Shown: piece by piece, positions 49,497-60,727 of the stretch | Layout of the letters: the number at the start of each line of letters is the position of its first letter | Numbering within the stretch: the first letter of the stretch is position 1 | From: Saccharococcus thermophilus | Lineage (GTDB): Bacteria > Bacillota > Bacilli > Bacillales > Anoxybacillaceae | Length of the DNA stretch: 64,000 nt | Reading direction: 5' to 3' | NCBI RefSeq assembly: GCF_011761475.1 | Contig: NZ_JAASRS010000001.1 | Span: 2,542,001-2,606,000 of the forward strand | The notes under the pieces: model-generated | What the model saw: only the letters and a program-made list of their open reading frames with translations | Told to the model about the DNA's origin: nothing | Databases searched by the model: none | Made by a program: the position numbers and the translations under genes

Positions 49497-49679
49497 ATGG
49501 CGCAATATTTTACCGATTTCCTCATCGTTTCCGCATTCATCGTTGGACTTACGGCGTTAATGGGAGTAATCGCCAACGGCATTGGCGAACACATCTTTGG
49601 CGGTTCGAAGCGAAAAGAACACGTCAATGAATCAAAACATATCCAAACTGGCTGGAAGCTGGTCGGCGGCAAAAAATAA
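49497..49679 (+). CDS. Small membrane protein, unknown
   Basis: ATG at 49497 behind AAGGGGGCAGGATC, 60 residues. One or two hydrophobic segments (FLIVSAFIVGLTALMGVIAN) precede a basic hydrophilic tail (SKRKEHVNESKHIQTGWKLV). No recognised family. Its stop codon overlaps a terminator shared with oppF. Confidence 0.7.
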   Translation: MAQYFTDFLIVSAFIVGLTALMGVIANGIGEHIFGGSKRKEHVNESKHIQTGWKLVGGKK

Positions 49680-49706
49680 AACGATCTCGCAGTTGAGATC
49701 GTTTTA
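49678..49706. terminator. Bidirectional terminator between small gene and oppF
   Basis: AAAACGATCTC pairs perfectly with GAGATCGTTTT around GCAGTT. Confidence 0.85.
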
Positions 49707-50651
49707 TTTGTACATTGCTTGATATGTTTTATATTCCGCCTCCGAGCATAACACGAAATGGCCCGGGGTGATTTCGCGGAACTCCAGTTCTTCTCCTTCT
49801 TTATAATTGTGCTGCGACGGGTCGTAAATAATCCGTTTCCGCGTCCGCTCCGTTTCCGGGTCAGGAAGCGGGATTGCCGATAAGAGCGATTTTGTATAAG
49901 GATGAATTGGATTGCGGTACAATTCTTCCGCATCGGCAAGCTCGACCATTTTGCCAAAATACATCACGCCAATACGGTCGCTAATGTATTTGACCATCGA
50001 CAAATCGTGCGCGATAAACAAATACGTCAATCCTTTTTCTCGTTGCAATTTTTTCATTAAGTTAACCACTTGCGCCTGAATGGACACATCGAGCGCAGAA
50101 ATCGGCTCATCGGCAATAATAAACTCTGGTTCTACCGCCAGAGCGCGGGCAATCCCGATCCGTTGGCGCTGGCCGCCGGAGAATTCATGCGGATAGCGGT
50201 TCGCATGTTCACGGTTTAAGCCAACCGTCTCGAGCAGTTCGTATACACGCTGCATCCGTTCTTCTTTCGTTTTCGCCAGGCCGTGAATATCGATGCCTTC
50301 AGCAATAATGTCTGCAACGGTCATGCGCGGATTAAGCGATGAGTACGGATCTTGGAAAATCATTTGCATTTTTCGTTTTAATACTTTTAACTCTTTGGCT
50401 GAGTGTTTGCCATGGACATTTATACCATTAAAAAAAACTTCTCCATCCGTAGCCTTATATAACCCAATAATTGTTCGTCCCGTCGTTGATTTGCCACAAC
50501 CTGATTCCCCTACAAGGCCAAACGTTTCGCCTTTATAAATGTCAAAGGTAACTCCATCTACGGCTCTAACGACATTTCCGCCACCCACTGGAAAATACTG
50601 TTTTAAATTTTTTACTTCAATGAGCTTTTGTTTTTCAGACATATTACTCAC
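49704..50651 (-). CDS. oppF: Oligopeptide ABC transporter ATP-binding protein OppF
   Basis: One of the two ATPases of the oligopeptide importer. In the 315-residue protein the Walker A loop is [20 protein letters not shown], the signature [20 protein letters not shown] and Walker [21 protein letters not shown]. The C-terminal [15 protein letters not shown] tail is typical for OppF/DppF. ATG at 50651 overlaps the oppD stop by 8 bp. It is the last gene of the oppABCDF operon. Confidence 0.95.
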   Translation of the reverse strand: MSNMSEKQKLIEVKNLKQYFPVGGGNVVRAVDGVTFDIYKGETFGLVGESGCGKSTTGRTIIGLYKATDGEVFFNGINVHGKHSAKELKVLKRKMQMIFQDPYSSLNPRMTVADIIAEGIDIHGLAKTKEERMQRVYELLETVGLNREHANRYPHEFSGGQRQRIGIARALAVEPEFIIADEPISALDVSIQAQVVNLMKKLQREKGLTYLFIAHDLSMVKYISDRIGVMYFGKMVELADAEELYRNPIHPYTKSLLSAIPLPDPETERTRKRIIYDPSQHNYKEGEELEFREITPGHFVLCSEAEYKTYQAMYK

Positions 50652-51711
50652 TCTCCCTTACAATAATTGGTTGAGGATAGTTAGTGGAGAGCTTGCGTAA
50701 TCGACGTTTTACCGCTTCGGGTGGCTCTACTTTTGGTGCATCTGGATGAAGCAGCCATGTTGCCGCATAATGGGTATCAGAAATTTGGAACAACGGCGGT
50801 TCCATTTCAAAATCAATTTTCATTGCATATGGATTACGCGGCGCAAACGCATCGCCTTTTGGAGGATTCGTTAAATCTGGTGGCGATCCTGGAATCGACG
50901 CCAACTCTGCCTTATCATCGCTATCAAGGCTCGGCATGGAAGCAAGCAAGCCCCACGTATAAGGATGTCTCGGATCGTAAAAAATTTCATCAACCGTTCC
51001 CATTTCAACGATTTTCCCTGCATACATCACAGCGACGCGATCAGCCACGTTGGCTACTACTCCTAAATCATGGGTAATAAAAATAATGGCTGTCCCTGTT
51101 TTTTTCTGTAAATCTTTCATTAATTCTAAAATTTGCGCTTGAATGGTTACATCAAGAGCAGTGGTTGGTTCGTCGGCAATTAATAACTTTGGATTGGAAG
51201 CCAAAGCAATGGCAATCATTGCACGTTGTCTCATTCCCCCAGAAAACTCATGTGGATATTGATTTACGCGTTTTTCTGGCATTGGGATTCCAACCAATCG
51301 CAACAATTCAATTGCCCGCTCTTTTGCCGCTGATTTAGACATTTTTTGATGTTTCATTACCACTTCCATAATTTGATGCCCGACTTTCATCGTTGGATTG
51401 AGTGATGTCATCGGATCTTGAAAAATCATTCCGATATCTTTTCCACGAATTTGTTCCATTTCTTTATCCGTTTTTTTAACAAGATCTTCTCCATCAAATA
51501 TGATTTGGCCATTTTTTATTTTTCCAGGCGGAGTAGGAATAAGACGCATAATCGTTTGCGAAGTGACGCTTTTTCCGGAACCTGATTCCCCTACAATCGC
51601 TAATGTTTCGCCTTTATTTAAATAGAAGCTCACTCCACGAACAGCTTGTACTTCTCCACCATATGTTTGAAACGATACCTCTAAATTTTTTACTTCTAAC
51701 AGTTTTCCCAT
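50644..51711 (-). CDS. oppD: Oligopeptide ABC transporter ATP-binding protein OppD
   Basis: The second importer ATPase, 355 residues. Walker A is [20 protein letters not shown], the signature [20 protein letters not shown], Walker [21 protein letters not shown]. The C-terminal extension with [20 protein letters not shown] is the OppD-type region that in relatives binds an iron-sulfur cluster, but only a few cysteines would be expected here and none is in that stretch. It forms a heterodimer with OppF. Start ATG at 51711, 11 bp after oppC. Confidence 0.95.
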   Translation of the reverse strand: MGKLLEVKNLEVSFQTYGGEVQAVRGVSFYLNKGETLAIVGESGSGKSVTSQTIMRLIPTPPGKIKNGQIIFDGEDLVKKTDKEMEQIRGKDIGMIFQDPMTSLNPTMKVGHQIMEVVMKHQKMSKSAAKERAIELLRLVGIPMPEKRVNQYPHEFSGGMRQRAMIAIALASNPKLLIADEPTTALDVTIQAQILELMKDLQKKTGTAIIFITHDLGVVANVADRVAVMYAGKIVEMGTVDEIFYDPRHPYTWGLLASMPSLDSDDKAELASIPGSPPDLTNPPKGDAFAPRNPYAMKIDFEMEPPLFQISDTHYAATWLLHPDAPKVEPPEAVKRRLRKLSTNYPQPIIVRESE

Positions 51712-51722
51712 ATTCTCACACC

Positions 51723-52640
51723 CTACTTGCGTAATCTTGGATCTAATGCATCACGTAACCCATCTCCCACTACATTAAAAGCAAAAATAGTTAAGCAAAT
51801 AAATGTAGCAGGGAAAAACAGACGCCATGGATAATACTGTAATGCTTGTACCCCTTCTGAAGCCATTGTTCCCCAACTTGCTAACGGTTGTGGAACACCT
51901 AAGCCTAAATAGCTTAAAAATGCTTCTGTGAAAATAGCATTAGGAATCGTTAACGTCATCGTAACAAGAATCGCGCCCATGGCATTAGGAATCAAATGTT
52001 TAAACATAATCCTTGATGTACTCGCGCCAAGTGTTCGCGCTGCCAATACATATTCTTGGTTTTTCAGCTGCAACACTTGTCCTCGAACAATGCGAGCCAT
52101 ATTTACCCATCCAGTAATCGTCATTGCCAGGATCATTGTTCCTAACCCTTGTCCCAAAATAACCATCAATATGATGACTAAAAGCAAATAAGGAACCCCG
52201 TATAAAATATCAGCGATACGCATCATGATTTCATCCGTTTTTCCGCCACGGTAACCGGCAATTCCTCCCCAGAGCACTCCGATCAACAAATCGATAAGTG
52301 CAGCTGCTACCCCGATAAATAAAGAGATACGAGCACCATACCATGTGCGAGTAAATATATCACGTCCAAGTTCATCGGTTCCAAACCAATGTTTGGAAGA
52401 AGGCGGCTGGTTCGTATTCATTAAATCATTTGTCGCGTAATCGTATTTGGTCATATACGGCCCAAAAATGGCCATGATCACTAAAAGAATTAATAAAATT
52501 AATCCAAACATGGCTAATTTATTTTTCCGAAAACGTATCGAAACATCTTTCCAAAACGAAAGGCTCGGTCTTGATAATTTCTCCGCTTCTCCAACATCGG
52601 CTACCGCTGGCTGGAACATCTCTTTCGAAATCTGCTGCAT
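51723..52640 (-). CDS. oppC: Oligopeptide ABC transporter permease OppC
   Basis: Membrane subunit with six segments (305 residues). The cytoplasmic N-terminus with SFWKDVSIRFRKNKLAMFGL is typical for OppC/DppC, and the coupling-helix (EAA) motif region reads AARTLGASTSRIMFKHLIPN (residues about 205-225). It pairs with OppB to form the channel. ATG at 52640 is two bases beyond the oppB stop codon, so translation is coupled. Confidence 0.95.
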   Translation of the reverse strand: MQQISKEMFQPAVADVGEAEKLSRPSLSFWKDVSIRFRKNKLAMFGLILLILLVIMAIFGPYMTKYDYATNDLMNTNQPPSSKHWFGTDELGRDIFTRTWYGARISLFIGVAAALIDLLIGVLWGGIAGYRGGKTDEIMMRIADILYGVPYLLLVIILMVILGQGLGTMILAMTITGWVNMARIVRGQVLQLKNQEYVLAARTLGASTSRIMFKHLIPNAMGAILVTMTLTIPNAIFTEAFLSYLGLGVPQPLASWGTMASEGVQALQYYPWRLFFPATFICLTIFAFNVVGDGLRDALDPRLRK

Positions 52641-52642
52641 GA

Positions 52643-53578
52643 TTACTCCCCTTTCTTACCACCGGCTAACTTAATGCGTGGATCAATAAAGCCATAAGCG
52701 ATATCAACGAGCAACACAGACAATAATAGTAGAATGCTGTAAAACACCGTGACACCCATAATCACCGTATAGTCACGGTTGGTAATACTTGTTACAAAAT
52801 GTCCTCCAAGTCCGGGAATACCAAAAATTTTTTCAATCACAAAACTACCTGTTAAAATTTGTGCCGACAAAGGACCTAAATAGGTTACAACCGGAAGTAT
52901 CGCATTGCGAATGGCGTGTTTCACTGTAATTTGCCCTTGTGAGAGTCCTTTCGCTTTCGCCGTGCGAATATAATCATTGCTTAATACTTCTAACATACTG
53001 GAGCGGGTTAAACGAGCAATAAATGCCATTGGCGTTGCTGCAAGAGCAAGTGCAGGCAAAACAGTATGTTGTAACGATTCCCAACGCGCAACTGGAAACC
53101 AACCTAGTTTGATCGCTAAAAAATACTGCAAAATGGACGCCATAATAAAGTTTGGAACAGAAATTCCTATAACCGCGAAAACCATCGCTGCATAATCTTG
53201 CCATTTATTGTGCTTCAAAGCCGCAATAACTCCTAATAAAATTCCAATACTTACGGCTATTAATAACGATTCCATGCCGAGGAAAAAGGAAACAGGAAAT
53301 CCTTCATCAATTAAATCGTTAACAGTCTGTCCTTTATATTTAAATGAAGGCCCAAAATCCCATTTAGCAACAGAGACCAAATAATCAAAATATTGGATGT
53401 ACCAAGGGCGGTCTAGTCCATAATATTCATTCAAGTTTTTCTCGATCTCTGGCGGAACTTGTTTTTCACTTGAGAACGGTCCTCCCGGAGCAGCTCGCAT
53501 TAAAAAGAATGTCGCCGTTACAATTAAAAACAAAGACATGAGCATATAGAACAGACGTTTGCTTATATATCTCAACAA
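52643..53578 (-). CDS. oppB: Oligopeptide ABC transporter permease OppB
   Basis: Membrane subunit, 311 residues when started at the TTG at 53578 (behind GGAGGTGTAGGAAAT), which gives (M)[19 protein letters not shown], the usual OppB start and usual length. A longer frame from ATG 53605 places the ribosome site within coding sequence and was not chosen. The EAA region reads [20 protein letters not shown]. The gene follows oppA across a 100-bp gap holding a strong hairpin. Confidence 0.93.
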   Translation of the reverse strand: MLRYISKRLFYMLMSLFLIVTATFFLMRAAPGGPFSSEKQVPPEIEKNLNEYYGLDRPWYIQYFDYLVSVAKWDFGPSFKYKGQTVNDLIDEGFPVSFFLGMESLLIAVSIGILLGVIAALKHNKWQDYAAMVFAVIGISVPNFIMASILQYFLAIKLGWFPVARWESLQHTVLPALALAATPMAFIARLTRSSMLEVLSNDYIRTAKAKGLSQGQITVKHAIRNAILPVVTYLGPLSAQILTGSFVIEKIFGIPGLGGHFVTSITNRDYTVIMGVTVFYSILLLLSVLLVDIAYGFIDPRIKLAGGKKGE

Positions 53579-53622
53579 ATTTCCTACACCTCCATTTTCT
53601 TGCAAATACCTTAACAGGAAAC

Positions 53623-53656
53623 GAAGGTATATGAGAGATTGCTCTCATATACCTTC
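53623..53656 (-). terminator. Hairpin between oppA and oppB
   Basis: A perfect 15-bp stem (GAAGGTATATGAGAG with its complement) with a 4-base loop. On the minus strand the following run is TCGTTTCC, not a strong T-tract, so it is more likely a partial terminator or mRNA stabiliser that lets oppA be made in excess over the membrane parts. Confidence 0.7.
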
Positions 53657-53678
53657 TTTCCTTTCATTACGTATGATT

Positions 53679-55325
53679 TTATTCAAAATATGCCCATTTA
53701 AATTGGACATCGCCAAGCCCCGACATTTCCACACCTTTTAAGTTATCTTTTTGAACCCACGTATTCGTGTAGAAATAGATTGGAGCAACTGGCATTTCAT
53801 CCATTAAAATGGCTTCTGCCTGTTTTAGCATTTCTTTGCGTTTTTCAGGATCCGTTTCCTTTTGAGAATCGATTAATAACTGTTTATATTTCGGATTTTC
53901 CCAGTTTGTATCGTTATTTCCGCCCTTTTTATCGCGGAACAACTCTAGGAAGTTGATCGGATCGTTAAAGTCGCCTAACCAACCCATACGGCCGATTTGA
54001 TAATCGCCAGAATGTAGTTTATCAATGTAAACTGCCCATTCAGAATTATCAAGTTTTACTTCAATACCTAAGTTTTTCTTCCACATATCTTGAATCGCCT
54101 GGGCAATTTTTGCATGAAGATCATCGGTGTTATACGATAGGGTAATAGGCGGCAAATCTTTCACATCTTTTAAACCAAGCTCTTGAAGGCCTTTTTTCAA
54201 ATATTCTTTTGCTTTTTCTACATCGTTGTCTTTAAAATATCCTTTTTTGTTTTCAGGGAACATCGTCGGTGGTACAGCAGCCATAGCTGGAATTTGTTCG
54301 CCTTTAGCTATATTTTCAACGATCGCTTTGCGATTGATTGCGTACGCCAGCGCTTTACGAATATTGACGTTGTTCAACGGCGGTTTTTCCGTATTAAATT
54401 TATACCAGTAAACACCAGCAATTGGTTGAACGTGTAATTTACCTTCCGCTTTTAATTGTGATAAAGAGTCTGGTGGCAATTGACCAGTAGGCATACCAGC
54501 CCAATCTAGTTCTCCATTATTAAACATTGAAAGTTCTGTATTGGTATCATTCACCATAACCATTTCAATTTTTGTTAATTTTACGCTTTTCGCATCCCAG
54601 TAATTTTCGTTCTTTTCAAGAACGATTTTGTTATTGTGATCCCAAGTGACCATCTTGAATGGTCCGTTAGAAGTGTAGTCAGGACCGGCGTTTGTATACC
54701 ATTTTGGATTTTTTGCAGCAATTTTGCTATTTACTGGAAAATACGTATAGAACGCTGTTAATTGTAAGAAATAAGGTGTTGGATTCTCAAGCGTAACTTG
54801 TAACGTTTTATCATCAATTGCTTTTACACCAACATCTTCTGCTTTTGCTTTTCCTTCGTTAAATGCTTGACCATTTTTAATGTAATAAAGCTGATATGCA
54901 TATTGCGATTGATTTTTCGGATCTAGCGCCCATTTCCACGCATATTCAAAATCTTTTGCGGTAACTGGATCGCCATTGGACCATTTTGCATCACGCAATT
55001 TGAATGTGTATGTTTTTAAATCTTTGGAAACTTGATAACTTTCAGCCATCGCTAACTGAGGTTTACCGTCTTTAATACGGGTTAGCCCTTCAAATGTTTG
55101 GTATAAAACGTTACCGGAAACACTATCATTTGCTAGGCCTGGGTTTAATGAGAATGGTTCCGTTTTAATGTTAATATGCAACTCTTGCGGAACATTAGCG
55201 GTTTTGCTCCCGCTTTTTCCTTTCTCACCGGTGGATTCATCGCCCTTTTTGAAACCACCGCACGCGGAAAGGAAAAGGCTCAATACTAGCATTAAGCTAA
55301 AAAGGATAGAAAGCCTTTTCTTCAT
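53679..55325 (-). CDS. oppA: Oligopeptide-binding lipoprotein OppA
   Basis: The extracellular, membrane-anchored peptide receptor of the importer (548 residues). Signal peptide MKKRLSILFSLMLVLSLFLS ends at the lipobox LSACGG (Cys about residue 22). The SBP family-5 block is seen in LTRIKDGKPQLAMAESYQVS and YTFKLRDAKWSNGDPVTAKD. A Ser/Gly/Lys-rich linker follows the lipid anchor. It is the first gene of oppABCDF; in Bacillus this importer also takes up signalling peptides for sporulation and competence. Confidence 0.95.
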   Translation of the reverse strand: MKKRLSILFSLMLVLSLFLSACGGFKKGDESTGEKGKSGSKTANVPQELHINIKTEPFSLNPGLANDSVSGNVLYQTFEGLTRIKDGKPQLAMAESYQVSKDLKTYTFKLRDAKWSNGDPVTAKDFEYAWKWALDPKNQSQYAYQLYYIKNGQAFNEGKAKAEDVGVKAIDDKTLQVTLENPTPYFLQLTAFYTYFPVNSKIAAKNPKWYTNAGPDYTSNGPFKMVTWDHNNKIVLEKNENYWDAKSVKLTKIEMVMVNDTNTELSMFNNGELDWAGMPTGQLPPDSLSQLKAEGKLHVQPIAGVYWYKFNTEKPPLNNVNIRKALAYAINRKAIVENIAKGEQIPAMAAVPPTMFPENKKGYFKDNDVEKAKEYLKKGLQELGLKDVKDLPPITLSYNTDDLHAKIAQAIQDMWKKNLGIEVKLDNSEWAVYIDKLHSGDYQIGRMGWLGDFNDPINFLELFRDKKGGNNDTNWENPKYKQLLIDSQKETDPEKRKEMLKQAEAILMDEMPVAPIYFYTNTWVQKDNLKGVEMSGLGDVQFKWAYFE

Positions 55326-55989
55326 AGATTTCCCCCCTAAAAATATTTTTGTATTTTCAAAAGTTCTACGTAAAAACGTGGAACTTTTGTTTATGAATTA
55401 AATAATTTTTCTAAACAAAACAAAATTTTTCAATCTCCTTTATTCAGCAGAATATTTATTTTGACTTTTATAAAGTTATTAGTATATTTAAAAAAGGAAT
55501 TGGTATTTTACTTTTCCGAATTTTTCTTATATTTTTATTATATTTTATATATTTAATCATTTATTTTTACTATCTGTAATTTTATACTTTTTTTCGACAA
55601 TTGTAAATAAAAAATTTATTTTTTATAAATTTTAAAGCGCTTACACGTTAATTTTTTGTGTCGAGTTCATTGAGACAACTTTAGCATGTTTTTATCTTTT
55701 TTATTCGCTAATAAAAAGATAATTTTATTTTGAAATAATTTTAAAAATAACTTATAGATAAAAAAAATTATTAAATAACATTTTGAAATAAGAATAAATA
55801 CTTTCTAACAATATTTTTGGTAGTGTCAAAAAAATTGGTGTAAGGCATGACAAATAGAGGAAATACATTTAAAATGTTAAGGGAAGGATTCATGCGCTTC
55901 AAAAAATCTTTGTAAATTTCTCTCTGCCCGCTTTTTATACATTATTATATTTAACTTTTTTCTTTCGTTGCCATAGTATAAAAAGAAAC
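55326..55989. other. Long A+T-rich region upstream of oppA
   Basis: About 660 bp without a plausible gene, extremely A+T-rich from 55400 to 55850. It should hold the oppA promoter region and a long 5' leader. A cre-like site is noted separately. The divergent trpS leader begins beyond it. Confidence 0.6.
55632..55645. promoter_or_regulatory. cre-like CcpA site upstream of oppA
   Basis: TTAAAGCGCTTACA matches the catabolite-response consensus TGWAARCGYTWNCW at all but one position. It lies about 310 bp before oppA. Catabolite control of the importer is thus possible. Confidence 0.5.
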
Positions 55990-56018
55990 TTGCACATAGC
56001 AACTAGATATTTTACAAT
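55990..56018 (+). promoter_or_regulatory. Promoter of the trpS leader
   Basis: TTGCAC (55990-55995) and TACAAT (56013-56018) are separated by 17 bases, a good sigma-A pair, ending about 30 bp before the T-box leader begins. Confidence 0.7.
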
Positions 56019-56044
56019 AAGAATCAACAAAACTGGAACGGAAT

Positions 56045-56304
56045 ATGCGATGAGAAAGAAGAGTACATATTGCGATGCCTTCAGAGAGCTTGTGGCTGGT
56101 GCGAACAAGCGGCTAGCAATATGGAATGGGCTTTCGAGCATCCGGCTGAACCGCAAGTAGTAGGCTTGGACGTTTGCCTTGCGTTATCAAGGCGCCATGT
56201 GCAAGCGCACATGGGCAAAGTGATTGCACGCAACGTGCAATAACTAGGGTGGCAACGCGGTCCTACCGTCCCTAACGTTTAAGGGGGTAGGACCTTTTTA
56301 TATT
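56045..56304 (+). ncRNA. T-box leader of trpS
   Basis: The leader contains the T-box sequence AGGGTGGCAACGCGG (56246-56260) and, directly after it, the terminator GGTCCTACC with GGTAGGACC and TTTTTA (56259-56300). The long stem I region precedes it, with UGG triplets near 56121-56130 as candidate specifier. Uncharged tRNA-Trp should stabilise the antiterminator and switch on trpS. Confidence 0.92.
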
Positions 56305-56317
56305 ACAACTATCTTAA

Positions 56318-57316
<999 letters not shown>

Positions 57317-57317
57317 A

Positions 57318-57362
57318 AGAAAAAGTGGCTGACGTAAACTCGTGTCAGCCACTTTTTCTTAT
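57318..57362 (+). terminator. Terminator of trpS
   Basis: AAAAAGTGGCTGACG pairs with GTCAGCCACTTTTT, with T-run on the plus strand. Confidence 0.85.
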
Positions 57363-57462
57363 TTAATCCTATCAGGCAGGTTGATGGAACTTAATAAAAT
57401 CAATCGTCCACGGAATTAGCTAATAAAAAGTGAAAACATCTCATCATTGCTTGTGCTGTTTT

Positions 57463-58203
57463 TTAGTTCACTTTTGGTTCTTGTTCTATTTCCCAAAGCT
57501 TTTCAAAAAACGGCTGCCCTTTGATTAATCTTTCGCAAAGCTGCTCATGCCGCTCCGACCATCCGTATTTCGTCTCCTCGTACAAGTTCTGCCACGCCTC
57601 TTCAAATGACATTTTTTGAATGTCAGGATATTTTTGCGGCGCCCATTCCGTATACCAGTAGCGCATCTCTGCCACATTTTTCGTCGAATGCAGCTGATCA
57701 AGCGCCATAAATAAAATTTGCTTCAACTGCCGCTCTTTTCGCGTCAACCCGTGCATTAGCTCAGGGGCCGGAGATAAAATATGATACTCTTTTTCGTATG
57801 TCGGCAGCGGATATGGTTCTTCCTGCTGATCGGCTACCATTTCATACACAAGCTGTTCCTGTCTTGGAATGAGACGGCTTTTCCGAATTGGAATGTTGTA
57901 GCCAATGGTATCGACGGCAAGAATGCCAAAGCCATCTGTCACCACAAAACAATAATCGAGCTGAATGCGTTCATGATTTTTGCGCACATACGCCTTTTGA
58001 TATACATCCTCCAAAAGTGGTTTTGGAATCTCTGACAAGCTGTTTTCAATATAGTCAAATAAAGCGGAAGAAACTTTTAACAACGGCACTTGATCGAGCA
58101 ATTCGACTTGATCGTCCTTTCGCCACTCATGGAAATGACATACGTTGTATCCGTTCTCTTCCCCTTCAAACCAGTTCACCCAAATGTCATGCAGATACAG
58201 CAT
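57463..58203 (-). CDS. yjbA: YjbA, UPF0736 family protein
   Basis: Conserved 246-residue Bacillaceae protein of unknown function, starting [20 protein letters not shown] and ending [11 protein letters not shown]. It is soluble and acidic, without cysteine motifs or membrane segments. In B. subtilis yjbA is adjacent to trpS, as here. The ATG at 58203 is behind GTGAGGGGTATC. No mechanism can be deduced from sequence. Confidence 0.88.
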   Translation of the reverse strand: MLYLHDIWVNWFEGEENGYNVCHFHEWRKDDQVELLDQVPLLKVSSALFDYIENSLSEIPKPLLEDVYQKAYVRKNHERIQLDYCFVVTDGFGILAVDTIGYNIPIRKSRLIPRQEQLVYEMVADQQEEPYPLPTYEKEYHILSPAPELMHGLTRKERQLKQILFMALDQLHSTKNVAEMRYWYTEWAPQKYPDIQKMSFEEAWQNLYEETKYGWSERHEQLCERLIKGQPFFEKLWEIEQEPKVN

Positions 58204-58288
58204 ACGATACCCCTCACTTCCAAACCTGTTTGTCCATCAGTATAGGCAGAGGGGAAGAATTTTATTCCATGCGATCCTCTTTTCACCA

Positions 58289-58528
58289 TCATGATTCTCG
58301 ACCGGGAAAATATAAACTTCCCCACATAAGCAATACGCCAATGGGAAATAAATAACACTCGCCTCTCATGCAAATATAGAAAAAATATTCACTCCATCCC
58401 CGCTCTGGCGTGATGATGTTTAAATAAGTGATAATCATCATTCCGCCGACAACGGAAAAGCCAAACCCAACTAAGTAAAGAAATATGCGAACCATCGGGT
58501 CCCACTTCTTTCTTTTCAACTTGTCCAT
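58289..58528 (-). CDS. Small membrane protein, unknown
   Basis: 79 residues with two membrane segments (IFLYLVGFGFSVVGGMMIIT and YLFPIGVLLMWGSLYF), basic N-terminus. The start ATG at 58528 is preceded by only a weak ribosome site (ACTAGG). Position between yjbA and yjaZ and clear membrane pattern support it. No family recognised. Confidence 0.6.
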   Translation of the reverse strand: MDKLKRKKWDPMVRIFLYLVGFGFSVVGGMMIITYLNIITPERGWSEYFFYICMRGECYLFPIGVLLMWGSLYFPGRES

Positions 58529-58567
58529 CCTAGTTTTACATATATGAACACCCGATGGTAATCATGA

Positions 58568-59359
58568 CTATTCGCCGTCTTCGAAGGCGGCAAGCCGCAA
58601 TATCCGCCCCGAGTCCATGTCCATCAACTCGGAAAAACGGACTTTCCGCTCTAGACAGCGGCGGACAATCGCATACCCAACCGCATACCCAACCATATCC
58701 GGATAAAAACCAAGTCCGTAAAGAATGCGGGAATATAACGGATGTTGCGTGGAAATCGATTGAAGCGGAGCTACATAGCGTTGCCAAAAACGATGAAGCT
58801 GTTCATCCGAGTAATAAGAAGTCCAGCTTGCCCGGTGATCGCTTCCGACATAGCAGTCGACGGCGTTTTCGGCAAGCCCTTCTAACACGACCGCATCTAA
58901 AAGCGTCATCTCTTCATATTTCTTTTTTTGTTTGTTTAAGCGGCAAACATGATTATATTCATGTGTCATCAATGCTTCGATTTCTTTATCGGTGTGATGC
59001 GGCAATAGAAAAAGAATCAACTTGTCATGAAAAGCGACGCCGCCTTTCCCATTAAATTCACGCGTTAATTTCCGGTTATAGACATCCGCTGGAAACAGGA
59101 AAACGGGGACGTCCGGACCGTTCCAATCTTTTTTTCGTTTCTCGTAAACCGCCTCGACCCGTTCCCACATATCATTTTGTTTCATTTGTTCCACCATCTC
59201 TTTTATATTTTTCGCTGGTCGATACATACCGTAAGGAAGCAAATAATGATAAATGTCCCGGGCGTTCGCGTCAGGGAAATAACGAGTAAGGCGCTCGCAT
59301 AAGCGAATTGGCTGGCTACCATCTTTCTCGAGCCATTGGTCTGTTCGGAAAACGGCCAC
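58568..59359 (-). CDS. yjaZ: YjaZ, DUF2268 zinc-protease-like protein
   Basis: The 263-residue protein has a zinc-peptidase motif in ALMTHEYNHVCRLN (HExxH about residue 140) and a downstream Glu in VVLEGLAENAVDC (about 168) that fits the third ligand. No signal peptide. Start is GTG at 59359 behind GAGGTGAGAG. In B. subtilis yjaZ follows fabHA-fabF, as here. The substrate is unknown. Confidence 0.88.
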   Translation of the reverse strand: MAVFRTDQWLEKDGSQPIRLCERLTRYFPDANARDIYHYLLPYGMYRPAKNIKEMVEQMKQNDMWERVEAVYEKRKKDWNGPDVPVFLFPADVYNRKLTREFNGKGGVAFHDKLILFLLPHHTDKEIEALMTHEYNHVCRLNKQKKKYEEMTLLDAVVLEGLAENAVDCYVGSDHRASWTSYYSDEQLHRFWQRYVAPLQSISTQHPLYSRILYGLGFYPDMVGYAVGYAIVRRCLERKVRFSELMDMDSGRILRLAAFEDGE

Positions 59360-59417
59360 GTTCTCTCACCTCTTTTTTCACTATCGTATGACGCAGCGGA
59401 AAAAGAGGTGAAAAAAG

Positions 59418-59450
59418 AGGCTATCTCACCGTTTGGAGAGATAGCCTGAC
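59418..59450 (-). terminator. Terminator of the fabH-fabF operon
   Basis: Minus strand AGGCTATCTC pairs with GAGATAGCCT across a 10-base loop, followed by CTTTTTTC. Confidence 0.85.
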
Positions 59451-59452
59451 TG

Positions 59453-60694
59453 TCATTTTACATATTTTCTAAAAATCAATGTTGCATTATGTCCGCCAAA
59501 TCCAAACGAATTGCTTAACACCGCGTTTACTTCCTGTTTTCTTGCCACATTTGGCACATAGTCCAAATCGCATTCTGGATCCGGAGTTTCATAGTTAATC
59601 GTCGGCGGAATGATTCCGTCTCTGATTGCCAAGATCGAAAAGATCGCCTCGACGGCGCCGGTCGCTCCAAGCAAATGGCCGGTCATCGATTTCGTTGAGC
59701 TGACAGGGAGTTTGTAAGCATAGTCGCCGAACACTTCTTTAATCGCCATCGTTTCATATTTGTCATTGTATTCCGTGCTTGTGCCGTGGGCGTTAATATA
59801 ATCGATATCTTCCGGCTTCATTCCCGCATCTTGCAATGCCTGGCGCATCGCACGCACGCCGCCTTCCCCGCCCGGGGCCGGCGCGGTAATGTGATACGCA
59901 TCCCCGGTTGCCCCGTACCCGACAATTTCCGCATAAATCGTTGCGCCGCGGCGCAACGCATGCTCTAGTTCTTCTAATACGAGAATGCCGGCGCCTTCGC
60001 CCATGACAAACCCATCCCGGTTTTTATCAAACGGGCGGCTTGCCGTTTTCGGGTCCGGATTCGTCGATAAAGCAGTGTTGGCGCAAAATCCGGCAAACGC
60101 CATTTTCGTAATTGGCGCTTCCGTACCACCGGTAATCATCACATCGGCATCGCCGCGCTGAATCACTTTAAACGCGTCGCCGATCGAATTGGCTCCTGTC
60201 GCGCAAGCGGTGACCGTGCAAGAATTGATGCCTTTTGCACCTAAAATAATAGATACTTGCCCCGCTGCCATATCTGGGATCATCATCGGCACAAAAAACG
60301 GGCTGACCCGGCGGTAACCGCGCTTTTGGAAAATTTCAAACTGCTGCTCAAACGTTTCCATGCCGCCGATTCCTGAGCCGATCCAAACGCCGACTCTCGC
60401 CGCGTTTTCTTCCGTAATTTCGAGCTTTGCGTCTTTTACCGCCATTAACGAAGCGGCGACTGCATATTGCGTAAAGCGGTCCATTTTCCGCGCTTCGCGG
60501 CGGTCTATAAAGCTTTCCGGATCAAAATCTTTTACTTCCGCTGCTACTTTCGCTGGAAAATCATCGGGATTGACGCGGGTAACAATTCCGATTCCGGACT
60601 GGCCGGCCACGATGTTTTTCCATGTTGTTTCCACATCGTTTCCAAGCGGGGTTACTGCCCCAAGACCTGTAACAACGACTCGTCTTTTTTCCAT
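59453..60694 (-). CDS. fabF: 3-oxoacyl-[acyl-carrier-protein] synthase II FabF
   Basis: Elongating condensing enzyme of fatty-acid synthesis, 413 residues. Active-site Cys in [20 protein letters not shown] (about residue 164), first His in [15 protein letters not shown] (about 304) and second in [14 protein letters not shown] (about 341) form the Cys-His-His triad. ATG at 60694 follows GGAGAGAACG. It is 33 bp after fabH; the pair is controlled from the FapR-type operator in front of fabH. Confidence 0.96.
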   Translation of the reverse strand: MEKRRVVVTGLGAVTPLGNDVETTWKNIVAGQSGIGIVTRVNPDDFPAKVAAEVKDFDPESFIDRREARKMDRFTQYAVAASLMAVKDAKLEITEENAARVGVWIGSGIGGMETFEQQFEIFQKRGYRRVSPFFVPMMIPDMAAGQVSIILGAKGINSCTVTACATGANSIGDAFKVIQRGDADVMITGGTEAPITKMAFAGFCANTALSTNPDPKTASRPFDKNRDGFVMGEGAGILVLEELEHALRRGATIYAEIVGYGATGDAYHITAPAPGGEGGVRAMRQALQDAGMKPEDIDYINAHGTSTEYNDKYETMAIKEVFGDYAYKLPVSSTKSMTGHLLGATGAVEAIFSILAIRDGIIPPTINYETPDPECDLDYVPNVARKQEVNAVLSNSFGFGGHNATLIFRKYVK

Positions 60695-60727
60695 CGTTTC
60701 GTTCTCTCCTTTTTCATCCTTGAACTA

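Noticed and set aside
49325-49957. A 210-codon open frame on the minus strand
   Set aside because: It runs through a terminator, a small gene and the 3' end of oppF in another frame, and has no family resemblance or ribosome site.
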